A DNA stretch of 64,000 nucleotides, taken from assembly GCF_000719515.1 (NCBI RefSeq), contig NZ_JOGR01000010.1, positions 124,001 to 188,000 on the forward strand, written 5' to 3'. The notes under the pieces are model-generated. The model ran no database searches, was not told where the DNA came from, and worked only from the letters and a program-made list of their open reading frames with translations. This DNA is from Glycomyces sp. NRRL B-16210 (lineage in GTDB: Bacteria; Actinomycetota; Actinomycetes; Mycobacteriales; Micromonosporaceae). A program made the translations under genes and the position numbers. Positions 46,523-54,814 of this stretch are shown here, piece by piece (position 1 is the first letter of the stretch; each line of letters opens with the position of its first letter).

Positions 46523-48074
46523 GCCCTCCATCATCCCCGAGGCCCTCGGCGAACTCGTCGATCAGGCCCGGCGCCGCCTGCGCCGCGAAGCCGACCGCCT
46601 CCCCCGCGGCGACGTCGGGGGCCTCGTAGGCGCTCCACCCGGCCGCGGTCATCGCCGACACCGTGCTCAGCCCGAGCCGCCGTTGCAGGATCGACTGGCG
46701 CACCGCGATCGTGCTCACCGCGTCGCAGCGCAGCGCGGAGGTCGTGCGGCTCATCAGGCCCGAACGCACCACGAGGTACTCGCCGGCGATCGCGTGCCCG
46801 AGCGCCAGGTAGGCGAACACGGCGCCCGACAGCGCGAGGGGCCACAGCCCGAACGCGGCCCACAGGACCCACGGCGACGCGCTCCCCGAGGCGACCGGCA
46901 CCGCGACGGCGGCAGGGGGGACCATGCCGATCGCGGTCGCCCACCACAGGCGGCGGCGCAGCGCGGCGCGCGGGTGGCGCGGGAGCGGCGCGTCGAGCGG
47001 GCAGGGGTCGCCGAGCACGCGCGCGGCGACTCGCCGGGCGACGCGGACCGGGCCGCGCGGCAGGATCGCGGTGGGCTGCTCCATGTCCCACACGCTCAGG
47101 CCCGTGGTGATGACGTTGGTGTCGGCCATGCCCATCCAGCGCCACAGCAGCGGCTCGCCGATCGAGAGGCCGCGCAGGCGCGCCTCGTCGCGGTTGACCT
47201 CGCGGGTGCTGAACAGGCCGCGTCTGGTGCGCAGGTGGGTGCTGCCGCCCGTGCGCACCCGGGCGAGTTCGAACTTCCAGTACGCGGTGAAGAAGTTGAC
47301 GCCCATGCCGATCGCGCCGACGGCCCCGCCGACGACGAGCACGGCGACGGTGACGCCGAGCCAGCCGAGGGCGTCCCAGTCGGCGGCGCGCGAGGCGGCG
47401 CCGTAGAGGTCGACGCCGAAGGTCGAGACGAGCCAGAACAGGCCCCACAGCAGGCCGGCGGCCATGAGGTACGCCCAGACGCTGAACATGTTGTAGACGA
47501 CCCACCAGGGGCGGAGGGTCGCGAGCACCTCGGCGTCCGGTTCGGTGTCAGCGTTCTCGGCCGCGGGCGCGGCGAGGCCGAGCAGTTCGCGCCGGAGCCG
47601 CGCGGCGTCGTCCTTGGACAGGGCGTCGAGCAGCAGCGCGGCCTCGCCGGCGCCGTTCTGCTGGCCGGCGCCGACGGTGACGACGCGGAGCCCGGCCGCC
47701 CGGTGCCGGAGCTTGGCGTGGGTGTCCACGCTGCGGATGCGGTCGAGGTGCACGGTGCGGTGGCGCCGCACGAAGGCGCCGGTGCGGCGCTGGATCTCGG
47801 TTTCGGTGACGCGGTAGCTCGTGAACGCCCACCGCACGATGTCGGTCACGGCCCCGAGGCCGCCGAACAGGGCGACCAGCAGCAGTGGCCACAGGGTCGA
47901 CAGGGTCGGTTCGACGTCGAAGAATCCGACGGCGACCACGCCCGGGGCCAGGGACAGGACGGTCTTGGCGAGGTCGACCCAAACCACTCGGACGCTCAGC
48001 CGCCGCCACGGCTGCTCGGCCGGGTCGGTGTCGGTCGGGGCGGTGATCGCGGCGTCGTCGGTCGGGGCGCTCAT
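46506..48074 (-). CDS. Bacterial PH-domain membrane protein, YdbT-like
   Basis: A 522-residue membrane protein with several bPH2 (DUF304) domains interleaved with pairs of hydrophobic helices: 'FTSYRVTETEIQRRTGAFVRRHRTVHLDRIRSVD', 'GGSTHLRTRRGLFSTREVNRDEARLRGLSIGEPLLWR', 'GHAIAGEYLVVRSGLMSRTTSALRCDAVSTIAVRQSILQRRLGL'. It is like B. subtilis YdbT, part of an envelope-stress pair. ATGA overlap couples it to the YdbS-like gene. Its exact role is unknown; membrane protection is the best guess. Confidence 0.88.
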   Translation of the reverse strand: MSAPTDDAAITAPTDTDPAEQPWRRLSVRVVWVDLAKTVLSLAPGVVAVGFFDVEPTLSTLWPLLLVALFGGLGAVTDIVRWAFTSYRVTETEIQRRTGAFVRRHRTVHLDRIRSVDTHAKLRHRAAGLRVVTVGAGQQNGAGEAALLLDALSKDDAARLRRELLGLAAPAAENADTEPDAEVLATLRPWWVVYNMFSVWAYLMAAGLLWGLFWLVSTFGVDLYGAASRAADWDALGWLGVTVAVLVVGGAVGAIGMGVNFFTAYWKFELARVRTGGSTHLRTRRGLFSTREVNRDEARLRGLSIGEPLLWRWMGMADTNVITTGLSVWDMEQPTAILPRGPVRVARRVAARVLGDPCPLDAPLPRHPRAALRRRLWWATAIGMVPPAAVAVPVASGSASPWVLWAAFGLWPLALSGAVFAYLALGHAIAGEYLVVRSGLMSRTTSALRCDAVSTIAVRQSILQRRLGLSTVSAMTAAGWSAYEAPDVAAGEAVGFAAQAAPGLIDEFAEGLGDDGGHVRID

Positions 48075-48577
48075 GTGGCGTCTCCTTCGGCGAGTTCGGC
48101 GACCATCGCCAGGCGCTTGGCGGCCTCCTCGGCGGTGCGCCGGTCGAGCCCGCGGATGCTCACGGCGCCATAGGAGGAGGCGGTGGTCACCCGCAGTGTG
48201 GACAGACCCAGCAGTTGCTCGAAGGGGCCGCGCACGGCGTCGACGGTCTGGATCCGGGAGGTCGGCGCGACCCGCCATTCCTGGACCAGCCACCCGCTCG
48301 AGGCGTAGGTCGCGCGTTCGGTGATCTCCCAGCGGTGCACCCGGTAGCGCCACCACGGCTCCACGAGCAGCCGGGCGGCCAGGACCGCGCTCGCGGCGAC
48401 GATCGGCGCGACGAGCCAGACGCGGGCGGGTTCCCAAACGGCGTAGGAGACGACGAGCGCCGCGAGCACCGGGCCCCAGCGGGACAGGGCTCGCAGCATC
48501 CACCACGCCACCGCGCGCCGTTCGATCCGCAGCCGCGGGGCGCGGATCGCGATCGCTTCCGCCTCAACCGATGTCAT
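48071..48577 (-). CDS. Bacterial PH-domain membrane protein, YdbS-like
   Basis: A 168-residue protein with two N-terminal helices ('GPVLAALVVSYAVW', 'LVAPIVAASAVLAARLLV') and one bPH2 domain ('RYRVHRWEITERATYASSGWLVQEWRVAPTSRIQTVDAVRGPFEQLLGLSTLRV'). Small partner of the YdbT-like protein, which it overlaps by 4 bp. The ATG at 48577 has GGAGTCGGAG upstream; a TTG at 48592 is possible. First gene of a three-gene operon. Confidence 0.87.
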   Translation of the reverse strand: MTSVEAEAIAIRAPRLRIERRAVAWWMLRALSRWGPVLAALVVSYAVWEPARVWLVAPIVAASAVLAARLLVEPWWRYRVHRWEITERATYASSGWLVQEWRVAPTSRIQTVDAVRGPFEQLLGLSTLRVTTASSYGAVSIRGLDRRTAEEAAKRLAMVAELAEGDAT

Positions 48578-48692
48578 GATCTCCGACTCCAACCTTCAAC
48601 GGCCGACCGAGCGTCGGTCGGTGGCGTGATCGGTCGGGGACGGGTCGAGGTGAGCCACGGCGTTCGCAAGCCATGGTGCCGAGGAGGCCAGT

Positions 48693-48730
48693 CTTGACCG
48701 ATCGGTCTAATCATATACCGATCGGTCAAG
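48693..48730. promoter_or_regulatory. Double TetR-type operator before the PH-domain operon
   Basis: CTTGACCGATCGGT and ACCGATCGGTCAAG form perfect 14-bp arms around a 10-bp AT-rich spacer, and each arm contains the small palindrome ACCGATCGGT. It lies 116 bp before the YdbS-like start. The TetR gene at the end of that operon is the likely binder. Confidence 0.65.
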
Positions 48731-48767
48731 ACTTTTGCGACCACGGGTTCCGCCGGAGGCGGCGGGG

Positions 48768-49310
48768 TCAGCGCAGGATCGGGAAGCGCCGCACGAGTCC
48801 GACACTGCGCCAAGGGAGGCCGAGACCCCAGCGGTCGCCGGCGCCGGTGAAGACGAACGCGACCATGACCGCCGCGAAGACGAGGTGCGGGTCGACGAAC
48901 GGGTTGGTCTCCAGCGGGAGCATCGAGTACCACAGGGCCAGCATGAGCACCGCGCCGCCGATCGACGCCAGGCGCATGAGAACGCCGAGGATGAGGCCGA
49001 GGCCCAGGCCCGCCTGGGCGATCATGAACAGCCAGTCGGCCCAGGGCTGCCCGGCGACACCGCTGAACATGCCGGCAGTCCCGCCGGCGAAGAACCCGGC
49101 GGTCGGGCTGCCGCCGTCGATCCACCCCTGGCCCGAGGGGGTGTTGTAGCCGAGGCCGAAGGCCTTGTCGAGGAAGGCCCACAGGAAGATCCAGCCCAGG
49201 AGAATCCGGACGACCGCGAGGCTGCGCGGCGGTCGGGGCTGGGTCGCCGATTCGCTCTCGGTCGCGGGTTCGGTGTCGGCGGGTTCGTTCAAGGAGGTGT
49301 TCGCGGCCAT
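48768..49310 (-). CDS. DoxX-family membrane protein (copy 2)
   Basis: A 180-residue DoxX protein, clear paralogue of the one at 17450-17986 (shared 'LLGWIFLWAFLDKAFGLGY', 'GGSPTAGFF', 'WLFMIAQAGLGLGLILGVLMR', 'TNPFVDPHLVFA'). It has an extra Thr/Glu-rich N-terminus. Unlike copy 1, no GGGAC-n4-GTCCC box is seen upstream, so it is probably regulated in another way. AAGGGA precedes the ATG at 49310. Confidence 0.85.
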   Translation of the reverse strand: MAANTSLNEPADTEPATESESATQPRPPRSLAVVRILLGWIFLWAFLDKAFGLGYNTPSGQGWIDGGSPTAGFFAGGTAGMFSGVAGQPWADWLFMIAQAGLGLGLILGVLMRLASIGGAVLMLALWYSMLPLETNPFVDPHLVFAAVMVAFVFTGAGDRWGLGLPWRSVGLVRRFPILR

Positions 49311-49661
49311 GCGCAATCCCTTGGGGGTAGGGACGACGGCGGTGCGGGGCGGGCCGTCGCCGGAGAACATCGAGAAGTGAGCCGAAATTAGCATGTGGAC
49401 GATGCGAGCACAATCCGATGGGCCCATTGGAAGCCGTTTCGAGCGGGCTCGTCAATGAATATTCCAGGTGGAGTTCAAGCGGTGATCAAGCCGTCGTACA
49501 GGTGCCTGTGAAAGCGGTTGAGCTGGTGATTCGTGATCGTGTGTCGTCGCGGTGAAATGAGGCGCGCAATGGCCTGGTCCCATTGTTCAGGCTATTGCAG
49601 GCCGTACTCCGTTCAGGTCGAATATCGGTTCGCTCCAGTGCCGTCCGGGATGCTGGAGGGC
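49311..49661. other. 351-bp divergent intergenic region
   Basis: Lies between the DoxX copy 2 and the GT2 gene, which diverge. It is AT-richer than the coding sequence around it (for example 49440-49560) and must hold both promoters. I see no clear operator, RNA gene or coding pattern. Confidence 0.5.
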
Positions 49662-50672
49662 ATGACGACGCAGCTTCCCTGGTCGGTGGTCGTCCCCTGC
49701 CACAACGCCGCCAAGACCCTCGAACGGTGCCTCGCCGCCGTGGCCGCGCAGACGGCCGCCCCGGCGGAGGTCATCGTGGTCGACGACGCCAGCACCGACG
49801 CGACGGCCGCGATCGCCGAGCGGTTCCCCTGCCGCGTCGTCGAAGTCGACCCGAACCGCGGACCGGCGGCCGCCCGCAACCTCGGCGCGGCGGAGGCCGG
49901 CGGGGAGGTCCTGTTCTTCCTCGACGCCGACATCGAGTTGCACCCCGACGCCCTCGAACGCGCGGCCGCGGCCCTGGAGGCCCCGGAGGTCGGCATCGTC
50001 CAGGGGATCTACGCCGCCGAGCCGATGATCGACGACGGGCCGGTCGAGCGGTACAAGACCCTCTTCGAGCATCGCTGGCGCTCTGACGCGGCGGGCAGGA
50101 CCGACGTGACCCTGTTCGCGCTCACCGCGATCCGCGCCGAGGTCTTCGCCGAGGCGGGCGGCTTCGACGAGGCCCTGCGAGCGGGCGAGGACGTGGAGTT
50201 CGGCTCCCGCGTGCGGCCTGAATGGACGGTGTGGACCGATCCGTCGGTGCTCGGACGCCATGACGACGTGGACCGGCTCGGCGGGCTGCTGTCCGAGCAG
50301 TGGCGCCGCTCGCTCCGGTTCGCCGAGCTGTTCGCCCGCGCCCGCCGCTCGCCCGCCGCGGGGAACACCGTCCGCACCGGCGCGTACGGCCCGGCGGCGG
50401 TGCTCGCCGCCGCAGGGATCGTCGCCACCGCACCGCTCGCGCTGTGGTCCCCTTGGCTCGCAGTGCTTCCGGTGGTCTTCGCCGTCGCGTTCGGCATTGC
50501 GAGCGCCCCGCTCCTCGCCGACGCCGCGACCCGCGGCCTCCGTTGGGCCGCGGCGGTGTACGCGCTGCACCTGCTCTACGTCGGCACGGCCGGACTCGCG
50601 AGCCTGGCCGGGATCGCGCGACCCGCCGTCTGGCGCTCCCCCGCCCGCGAACACGGAAAGGTCCGCGCGTGA
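49662..50672 (+). CDS. GT2 glycosyltransferase with C-terminal membrane helices (copy 1)
   Basis: A 336-residue family-2 glycosyltransferase: N-terminal GT-A domain ('SVVVPCHNAAKTLERCLAAV', 'VIVVDDASTD', 'VLFFLDADIEL', 'AGEDVEFGSRVR') and two to three C-terminal helices (about 240-320) that hold it at the membrane. Paralogue of the gene at 57273-58358. The ATG at 49662 has GGAGGG close upstream; 49650 is an alternative. It overlaps the flippase-like gene by 4 bp. Confidence 0.87.
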   Translation: MTTQLPWSVVVPCHNAAKTLERCLAAVAAQTAAPAEVIVVDDASTDATAAIAERFPCRVVEVDPNRGPAAARNLGAAEAGGEVLFFLDADIELHPDALERAAAALEAPEVGIVQGIYAAEPMIDDGPVERYKTLFEHRWRSDAAGRTDVTLFALTAIRAEVFAEAGGFDEALRAGEDVEFGSRVRPEWTVWTDPSVLGRHDDVDRLGGLLSEQWRRSLRFAELFARARRSPAAGNTVRTGAYGPAAVLAAAGIVATAPLALWSPWLAVLPVVFAVAFGIASAPLLADAATRGLRWAAAVYALHLLYVGTAGLASLAGIARPAVWRSPAREHGKVRA

Positions 50673-51631
50673 AACGACTCCTCTGGCGCCTCTCGGGAAT
50701 CGCCGTCGTCGTCGCGGTCGCCGTCGCGATCGCCGTGGCCATGCGCGGCCAGGACTGGAGCCAGGCCCTCGACTTCGCCACCGGCGAGCACGTGCCGCAG
50801 ATCGCCTTGGCCGCGTTGGTGAACCTCGCAGGACTGGTGCTCGGGATGCTCGCCTGGCGGGCGCTCGTGAACGGCGCGGGCGAGCCGATCCCGCTGCGGG
50901 AGGCCGCGAACATCCACTTCGCCGGGATGCTCGTCAAATACCTGCCCGGTCGATTGTGGACACTCCTGGTGAACATGCGCATGGGCGCGGACGTGGGCGT
51001 CGGCGCGGGCCGCATGGCGGGCGTCTACGTGCTCAACATCGGGGTCATGGTCACCACCGGGATGCTCGTGGGCCTCATCGCGGCCCCGGCCGCCCTCGGC
51101 GACCGCGGCTGGTGGGTACTCCTGGCCGCGCTCCCCGCCCTCGTGCTCCTCGCCCGGCCGACGCTGGTCAACAAGGGCATGGGACTGGTGCTGCGCGTCT
51201 TCCGAAGGCCCGCTTCGCCCCTCGTGTACAGCGGCCGGTCGATCCGCGGTTCGCTGGTGTACCAGACGATCGCGTGGCTGGTTTCCGGACACCACCTGTG
51301 GCTGCTGGCGGTGGCCGCCGGCGCCGACCCGGGCCGGTCGTACCTGCTGTGCGTGGGCCTGTTCGGTCTCGCGCTGGTGATCGGCTCGCTGGTGGTGATC
51401 GTGCCCGACGGTCTCGGCGTGCGCGAGGGAATCCTCGTGGCGGCGCTGACGCTGGTGCTGCCACTGCCGATGGCGGGCGCGGTGGCGGTGACGAGCCGGG
51501 CCGTGGCGACCCTCGGCGAGGTCGGGGCCGCGCTGGCGGTCTACGCGTGGGCGGCCCGGGCCCGCCGCAAGCGGACCCGGACCGCCGATCAGAACGAGCC
51601 CGAGGCGGTCTCGGCGAGCAGCGCCGCGTAG
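50669..51631 (+). CDS. Flippase-like / lysyl-PG synthase TM-domain membrane protein
   Basis: A 320-residue polytopic protein with about eight helices of the UPF0104/LPG_synthase_TM type ('INFAG'-like 'IHFAGMLVKYLPGRLW', 'VIVPDGLGVREGILVAALTLVLP'). Stand-alone proteins of this type are found with glycan and lipid-glycosylation genes and may flip or anchor lipid intermediates. The GTG start overlaps the GT2 stop (GTGA) and has GAAAGG upstream. Its last 43 bp overlap the convergent GT4 gene. Confidence 0.82.
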   Translation: MKRLLWRLSGIAVVVAVAVAIAVAMRGQDWSQALDFATGEHVPQIALAALVNLAGLVLGMLAWRALVNGAGEPIPLREAANIHFAGMLVKYLPGRLWTLLVNMRMGADVGVGAGRMAGVYVLNIGVMVTTGMLVGLIAAPAALGDRGWWVLLAALPALVLLARPTLVNKGMGLVLRVFRRPASPLVYSGRSIRGSLVYQTIAWLVSGHHLWLLAVAAGADPGRSYLLCVGLFGLALVIGSLVVIVPDGLGVREGILVAALTLVLPLPMAGAVAVTSRAVATLGEVGAALAVYAWAARARRKRTRTADQNEPEAVSASSAA

Positions 51632-52716
51632 GCGTCGAGCGTGGACGCGGCACTGAACGAGGCGGCCGCGCTCGCCGCTCCGGCGGCCCGCCTCGACTCG
51701 CCATAGCGGCAGACGCGTTGGAGCGCCGCGAGGAGCGCGGCCTCGTCCCCGGCTTCGAACAGCTCGCCGAAGCCGGTGGTCTGCAACGGCACCCGCATAC
51801 CGGGCAGATCCGAGGCGACCACCGGGACCCCGGACATCATGGCCTCGGTCTGCGTGATGCCGAAGGACTCCTCGGCGACCGAAGGCAGCGCGAAGGCGTC
51901 GAGCGACGCGTGGAAGTCCGCGATGGACTCCTCGTCGAGGCGGCCGAGGAACCGCACGCGGTCGTCGCCCGCGGCCAGGCGCCGCAGGTCGGCGACCACC
52001 GCGCCGCCGGCCACGCCCTCGTCGCCGGCCAGGAGCAGCCGGGCGTCGGGGTCCTCCCAGTCCAGGAAGGCCCGCACCAGGTGGTGCAGCCCCTTCTCCG
52101 GCGCCATGCGCCCCAGGAAGCCGACGTGCGGTCCAGCGCCGTCGCGGAACGCCGGGAGGCCCGGTTCGCGGCGGCGGCACGGTGGCGAGACGGCGCACAC
52201 CCGCCGCTGTTCCATGATGGACCAGTGCCGGGAGGACTTCGCGTGGTCGGTGTTGGCGACCACCACGGCGGCCGAACGGCGCAACGCAGCCGCCACGGAT
52301 CGCTCGACGATCGCCACCTGGGCGCCGGTCATGAACCCGCGCGAGAGCCACACGTCGTCGTGGTGGTGGGCCACCACGGGCGTGCCGCGCGCGGCCCGCG
52401 CGACCGGCCCGGCCTCCAGCATCGGCAGATGCAGGTTCACCACGCCGGAGTCGCGGGCGATGCGGCCCGCCAGCGCGGCGAATCCCGGGCTGATCACGCC
52501 GCGTCCGATGCGCGCGGCGACGCGCGCGCGGTGGACGTGCACGCCGCCGCGGATCTCGAAGCGCGGCAGCGAGTCGTCGTGCCTGGAGGCGACGGCGGCG
52601 ACCCGTTTTCCCTTCGCGGCCAGGGCTTCGGCCACGTCGACCGCGACCTTCGTGAGCCCGCTGGTGTAGGGGGCGTAGTAGTTGAGCACGACGCAGGCGT
52701 CGTATCGTCGGTTCAC
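51589..52716 (-). CDS. GT4 glycosyltransferase
   Basis: A 375-residue GT-B enzyme: N-terminal 'LNYYAPYTSGLTKVAVDVAEALA', C-terminal nucleotide-sugar domain with 'VGFLGRMAPEKGLHHLVRAFL' and the acceptor-site 'PSVAEESFGITQTEAMMSGVPVVAS' (E-x7-E). It should transfer a sugar from a nucleotide donor onto a lipid or glycan. Last gene of the six-gene operon that starts at 58358. AGGAG precedes the GTG start. Confidence 0.88.
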   Translation of the reverse strand: MNRRYDACVVLNYYAPYTSGLTKVAVDVAEALAAKGKRVAAVASRHDDSLPRFEIRGGVHVHRARVAARIGRGVISPGFAALAGRIARDSGVVNLHLPMLEAGPVARAARGTPVVAHHHDDVWLSRGFMTGAQVAIVERSVAAALRRSAAVVVANTDHAKSSRHWSIMEQRRVCAVSPPCRRREPGLPAFRDGAGPHVGFLGRMAPEKGLHHLVRAFLDWEDPDARLLLAGDEGVAGGAVVADLRRLAAGDDRVRFLGRLDEESIADFHASLDAFALPSVAEESFGITQTEAMMSGVPVVASDLPGMRVPLQTTGFGELFEAGDEAALLAALQRVCRYGESRRAAGAASAAASFSAASTLDAYAALLAETASGSF

Positions 52717-52726
52717 CGGCGGTCTC

Positions 52727-53860
52727 CTATCGGATGTCGAGGCCGACCGTCTGGGCGTCGTGGTCGGAGAGGCCCTCGCCCGAGACGAGCGAGTATTCGG
52801 TGACCGCCAGGCCGCCGCCGACGCACACCCAGTCCAGGCGCCACCATTTCGGGAACGGGAAGCGGATCGCGGGCCAGCTCACGGGCATCACCGAGTCGGG
52901 GTCGGGGCAGACGAGGCGCTCGCGCATGGAGGCGATCCCGGCGCTGAGGATGGTGGAGTTGAAGTCGCCGCCGACGAACACGGGGTTCGGGTTGGCGTCG
53001 AGGTCCTCGTTCAGGACGGTGAACTGGGAGGTGCGCCGCTGGTACTGGGCGCGCACGTACTCGTAGAAGTCGGCCTTCAGCGGCGAGGCCTCGCCGGTGG
53101 GGACGGGCACCGAGAGGTGCAGGTTGTACATGGAGACGATCTGTCCGTCGACGTCGAGGTCGGTGCGGAGGATCTTGGTGGTCCAGTACTCGCGCCACGG
53201 GTCGTCGGCGGGCGGGGCGCCGGGGTCGCCGGCGTCGATGAGGGCCTCGGTGTCGAGGGCCTTGGTCTCGACGATGGGGTGGCGCGAGAGGGTGACCATC
53301 TCGCTGGCGATGGCGATCTCGTAGTCGGGGAAGTGCTCGCGGAGGGCGGCCTCGTCGTCGATGCGCTCGACCCGGTCGGTGCGGGTGAGGTACTCGGTGA
53401 GGAGGTAGACGTCGGCGTCCTGGGCGAGCAGGTAGTCGTAGAACTCGTCGGCGTCGTCCCAGCGGTAGTGCCAGTAGTCGGCGTTCCAGGTGAAGACGGT
53501 CAGGTCGGTCTCGCCTTCGGCGCCGGCGCCGCCGACCAGGGCCGAGAGGTTGATGCCCGCGATGGGGTAGGCGATCGCGAACAGGGCGATGTGGACTATC
53601 CACAGTCGCCAGCGGATGCCACGGAGGGCGCGGATCGCGGCGAGGGCGAGCAGGGCCGAGGGCACCAGGAGCGCGAAGGGCGGCACCATCTCGATGAGGG
53701 ACCACCACCAGACGCGGCCGCTCAGGATCAGGTGGGCGAGGAGGAAGGCCGCCCAGAAAGCGGTCGCGCCGACGACGAGGCGGGTGCCCCAGCACCATCG
53801 CCGCCGCGGCGTCTCGGGCTCCGCGTCCGCTTCGGGGGCGCGGTTCTCGGTCAGGCTCAT
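52727..53860 (-). CDS. Membrane-anchored endonuclease/exonuclease/phosphatase-family protein
   Basis: A 377-residue protein with three N-terminal hydrophobic helices (about 25-105) and an EEP-fold domain outside: 'LTVFTWNADYW', 'LTEYLTRTD', 'MYNLHLSVPV', 'FVGGDFNST', 'LSDHDAQTV', which match the metal and catalytic positions of the family. EEP enzymes cleave phosphoesters of DNA, inositol phosphates or lipids; membrane anchoring and neighbours favour a lipid or polyprenyl-phosphate substrate, which is inference. It is 12 bp after the UbiA-type gene. Confidence 0.85.
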   Translation of the reverse strand: MSLTENRAPEADAEPETPRRRWCWGTRLVVGATAFWAAFLLAHLILSGRVWWWSLIEMVPPFALLVPSALLALAAIRALRGIRWRLWIVHIALFAIAYPIAGINLSALVGGAGAEGETDLTVFTWNADYWHYRWDDADEFYDYLLAQDADVYLLTEYLTRTDRVERIDDEAALREHFPDYEIAIASEMVTLSRHPIVETKALDTEALIDAGDPGAPPADDPWREYWTTKILRTDLDVDGQIVSMYNLHLSVPVPTGEASPLKADFYEYVRAQYQRRTSQFTVLNEDLDANPNPVFVGGDFNSTILSAGIASMRERLVCPDPDSVMPVSWPAIRFPFPKWWRLDWVCVGGGLAVTEYSLVSGEGLSDHDAQTVGLDIR

Positions 53861-53872
53861 GGTCTCTCGCAA

Positions 53873-54814
53873 TCATTCGCCGTAGAGGGCGGACAGGTCG
53901 AACAGGGCCGAGGCCCCGATGAGGGCCAGGCAGCCCGCGGCGATGGCGAGGAGGACGGGGTCGCGCAGTAGCAGCCGCGTCGGGTCGCCGTCCCCGCCTC
54001 GCAGTTCGAGCCGCTGGAGGTAGCGGAACAGGGCCATCAGCAGCAGCGGCACCAGCAGCATCGCAAGGGGGCCTTTGGATTCGCCCGCGTGCGGGCCGCC
54101 GAGGGCGAACAGCAGGAACGTGGCGGTGGCGAGCCCGCCGGAGATGGAGATGAACTGCTCCAGCAGCGTGGCGGTGTACCCGCGCAGGGCCGACCGGTGG
54201 GCCTCGCCGGCGACCTCGATCTCCCTGCGGCGCTTGCCGAGCACGAGCAGCAGGGAGAGGAACAAAGTCGAGAGGACGACGAGGCTCGCCGGGGTGGTGT
54301 CGAGCACGAGGTACCCGGCCAGGGCGCGCAGGGGGAATCCGGCGGCGACGGCGAACATCTCCAGGACGGGTACGCCTCTGAGCTTGCGGCTGTAGGCGAA
54401 GTTCAGGCCGACGTAGGCGCCGATGGGGATCAGCAGTTCGGGGGCCGCCGCGATCGCGAGGCCGGCCGATCCGACGCCGCAGACGACGGCGACGAGCACC
54501 GCCTGGCGCACGGTGATCGCGCCCGAGGCCAGGGGCCGCAGCCGCTTGACGGGGTGGTGGTGGTCGCGGAACCGGTCGGCGATGTCGTTGACCGCGTAGA
54601 CGAGTGAGGACGCGAGCATGAACGCGGCCACCGCGAGCGCGGGTCCGGCGAACGTGGCGCGCTCCCAGACCTGCGGGTCGAGGAACGGCAGCAGGACCGC
54701 GACGTTCTTGACCCATTGCCGGGGCCGCGCCAGTGCGACGGCGCCCGAGACGGTGCGGAGGCTACGCGTCCGAGGATCGGCGGGGGCGATCCCTGGGGAC
54801 TTGAGGCTGGTCAT
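53873..54814 (-). CDS. UbiA-family prenyltransferase, decaprenyl-phosphate phosphoribosyltransferase-like
   Basis: A 313-residue polytopic membrane enzyme with about nine helices. The first Asp motif is 'NDIADRFRDHHHPVKRLRPLASG' (76-98) with preceding 'RPRQWVKNVAVLLPF', as in DPPR synthase (Rv3806c type), which joins PRPP with decaprenyl phosphate for arabinan synthesis. In the second motif 'YSRKLRGVPVLEMF' a Glu stands where Asp is usual, so a changed substrate is possible. It overlaps the epimerase gene by 53 bp. Confidence 0.85.
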   Translation of the reverse strand: MTSLKSPGIAPADPRTRSLRTVSGAVALARPRQWVKNVAVLLPFLDPQVWERATFAGPALAVAAFMLASSLVYAVNDIADRFRDHHHPVKRLRPLASGAITVRQAVLVAVVCGVGSAGLAIAAAPELLIPIGAYVGLNFAYSRKLRGVPVLEMFAVAAGFPLRALAGYLVLDTTPASLVVLSTLFLSLLLVLGKRRREIEVAGEAHRSALRGYTATLLEQFISISGGLATATFLLFALGGPHAGESKGPLAMLLVPLLLMALFRYLQRLELRGGDGDPTRLLLRDPVLLAIAAGCLALIGASALFDLSALYGE

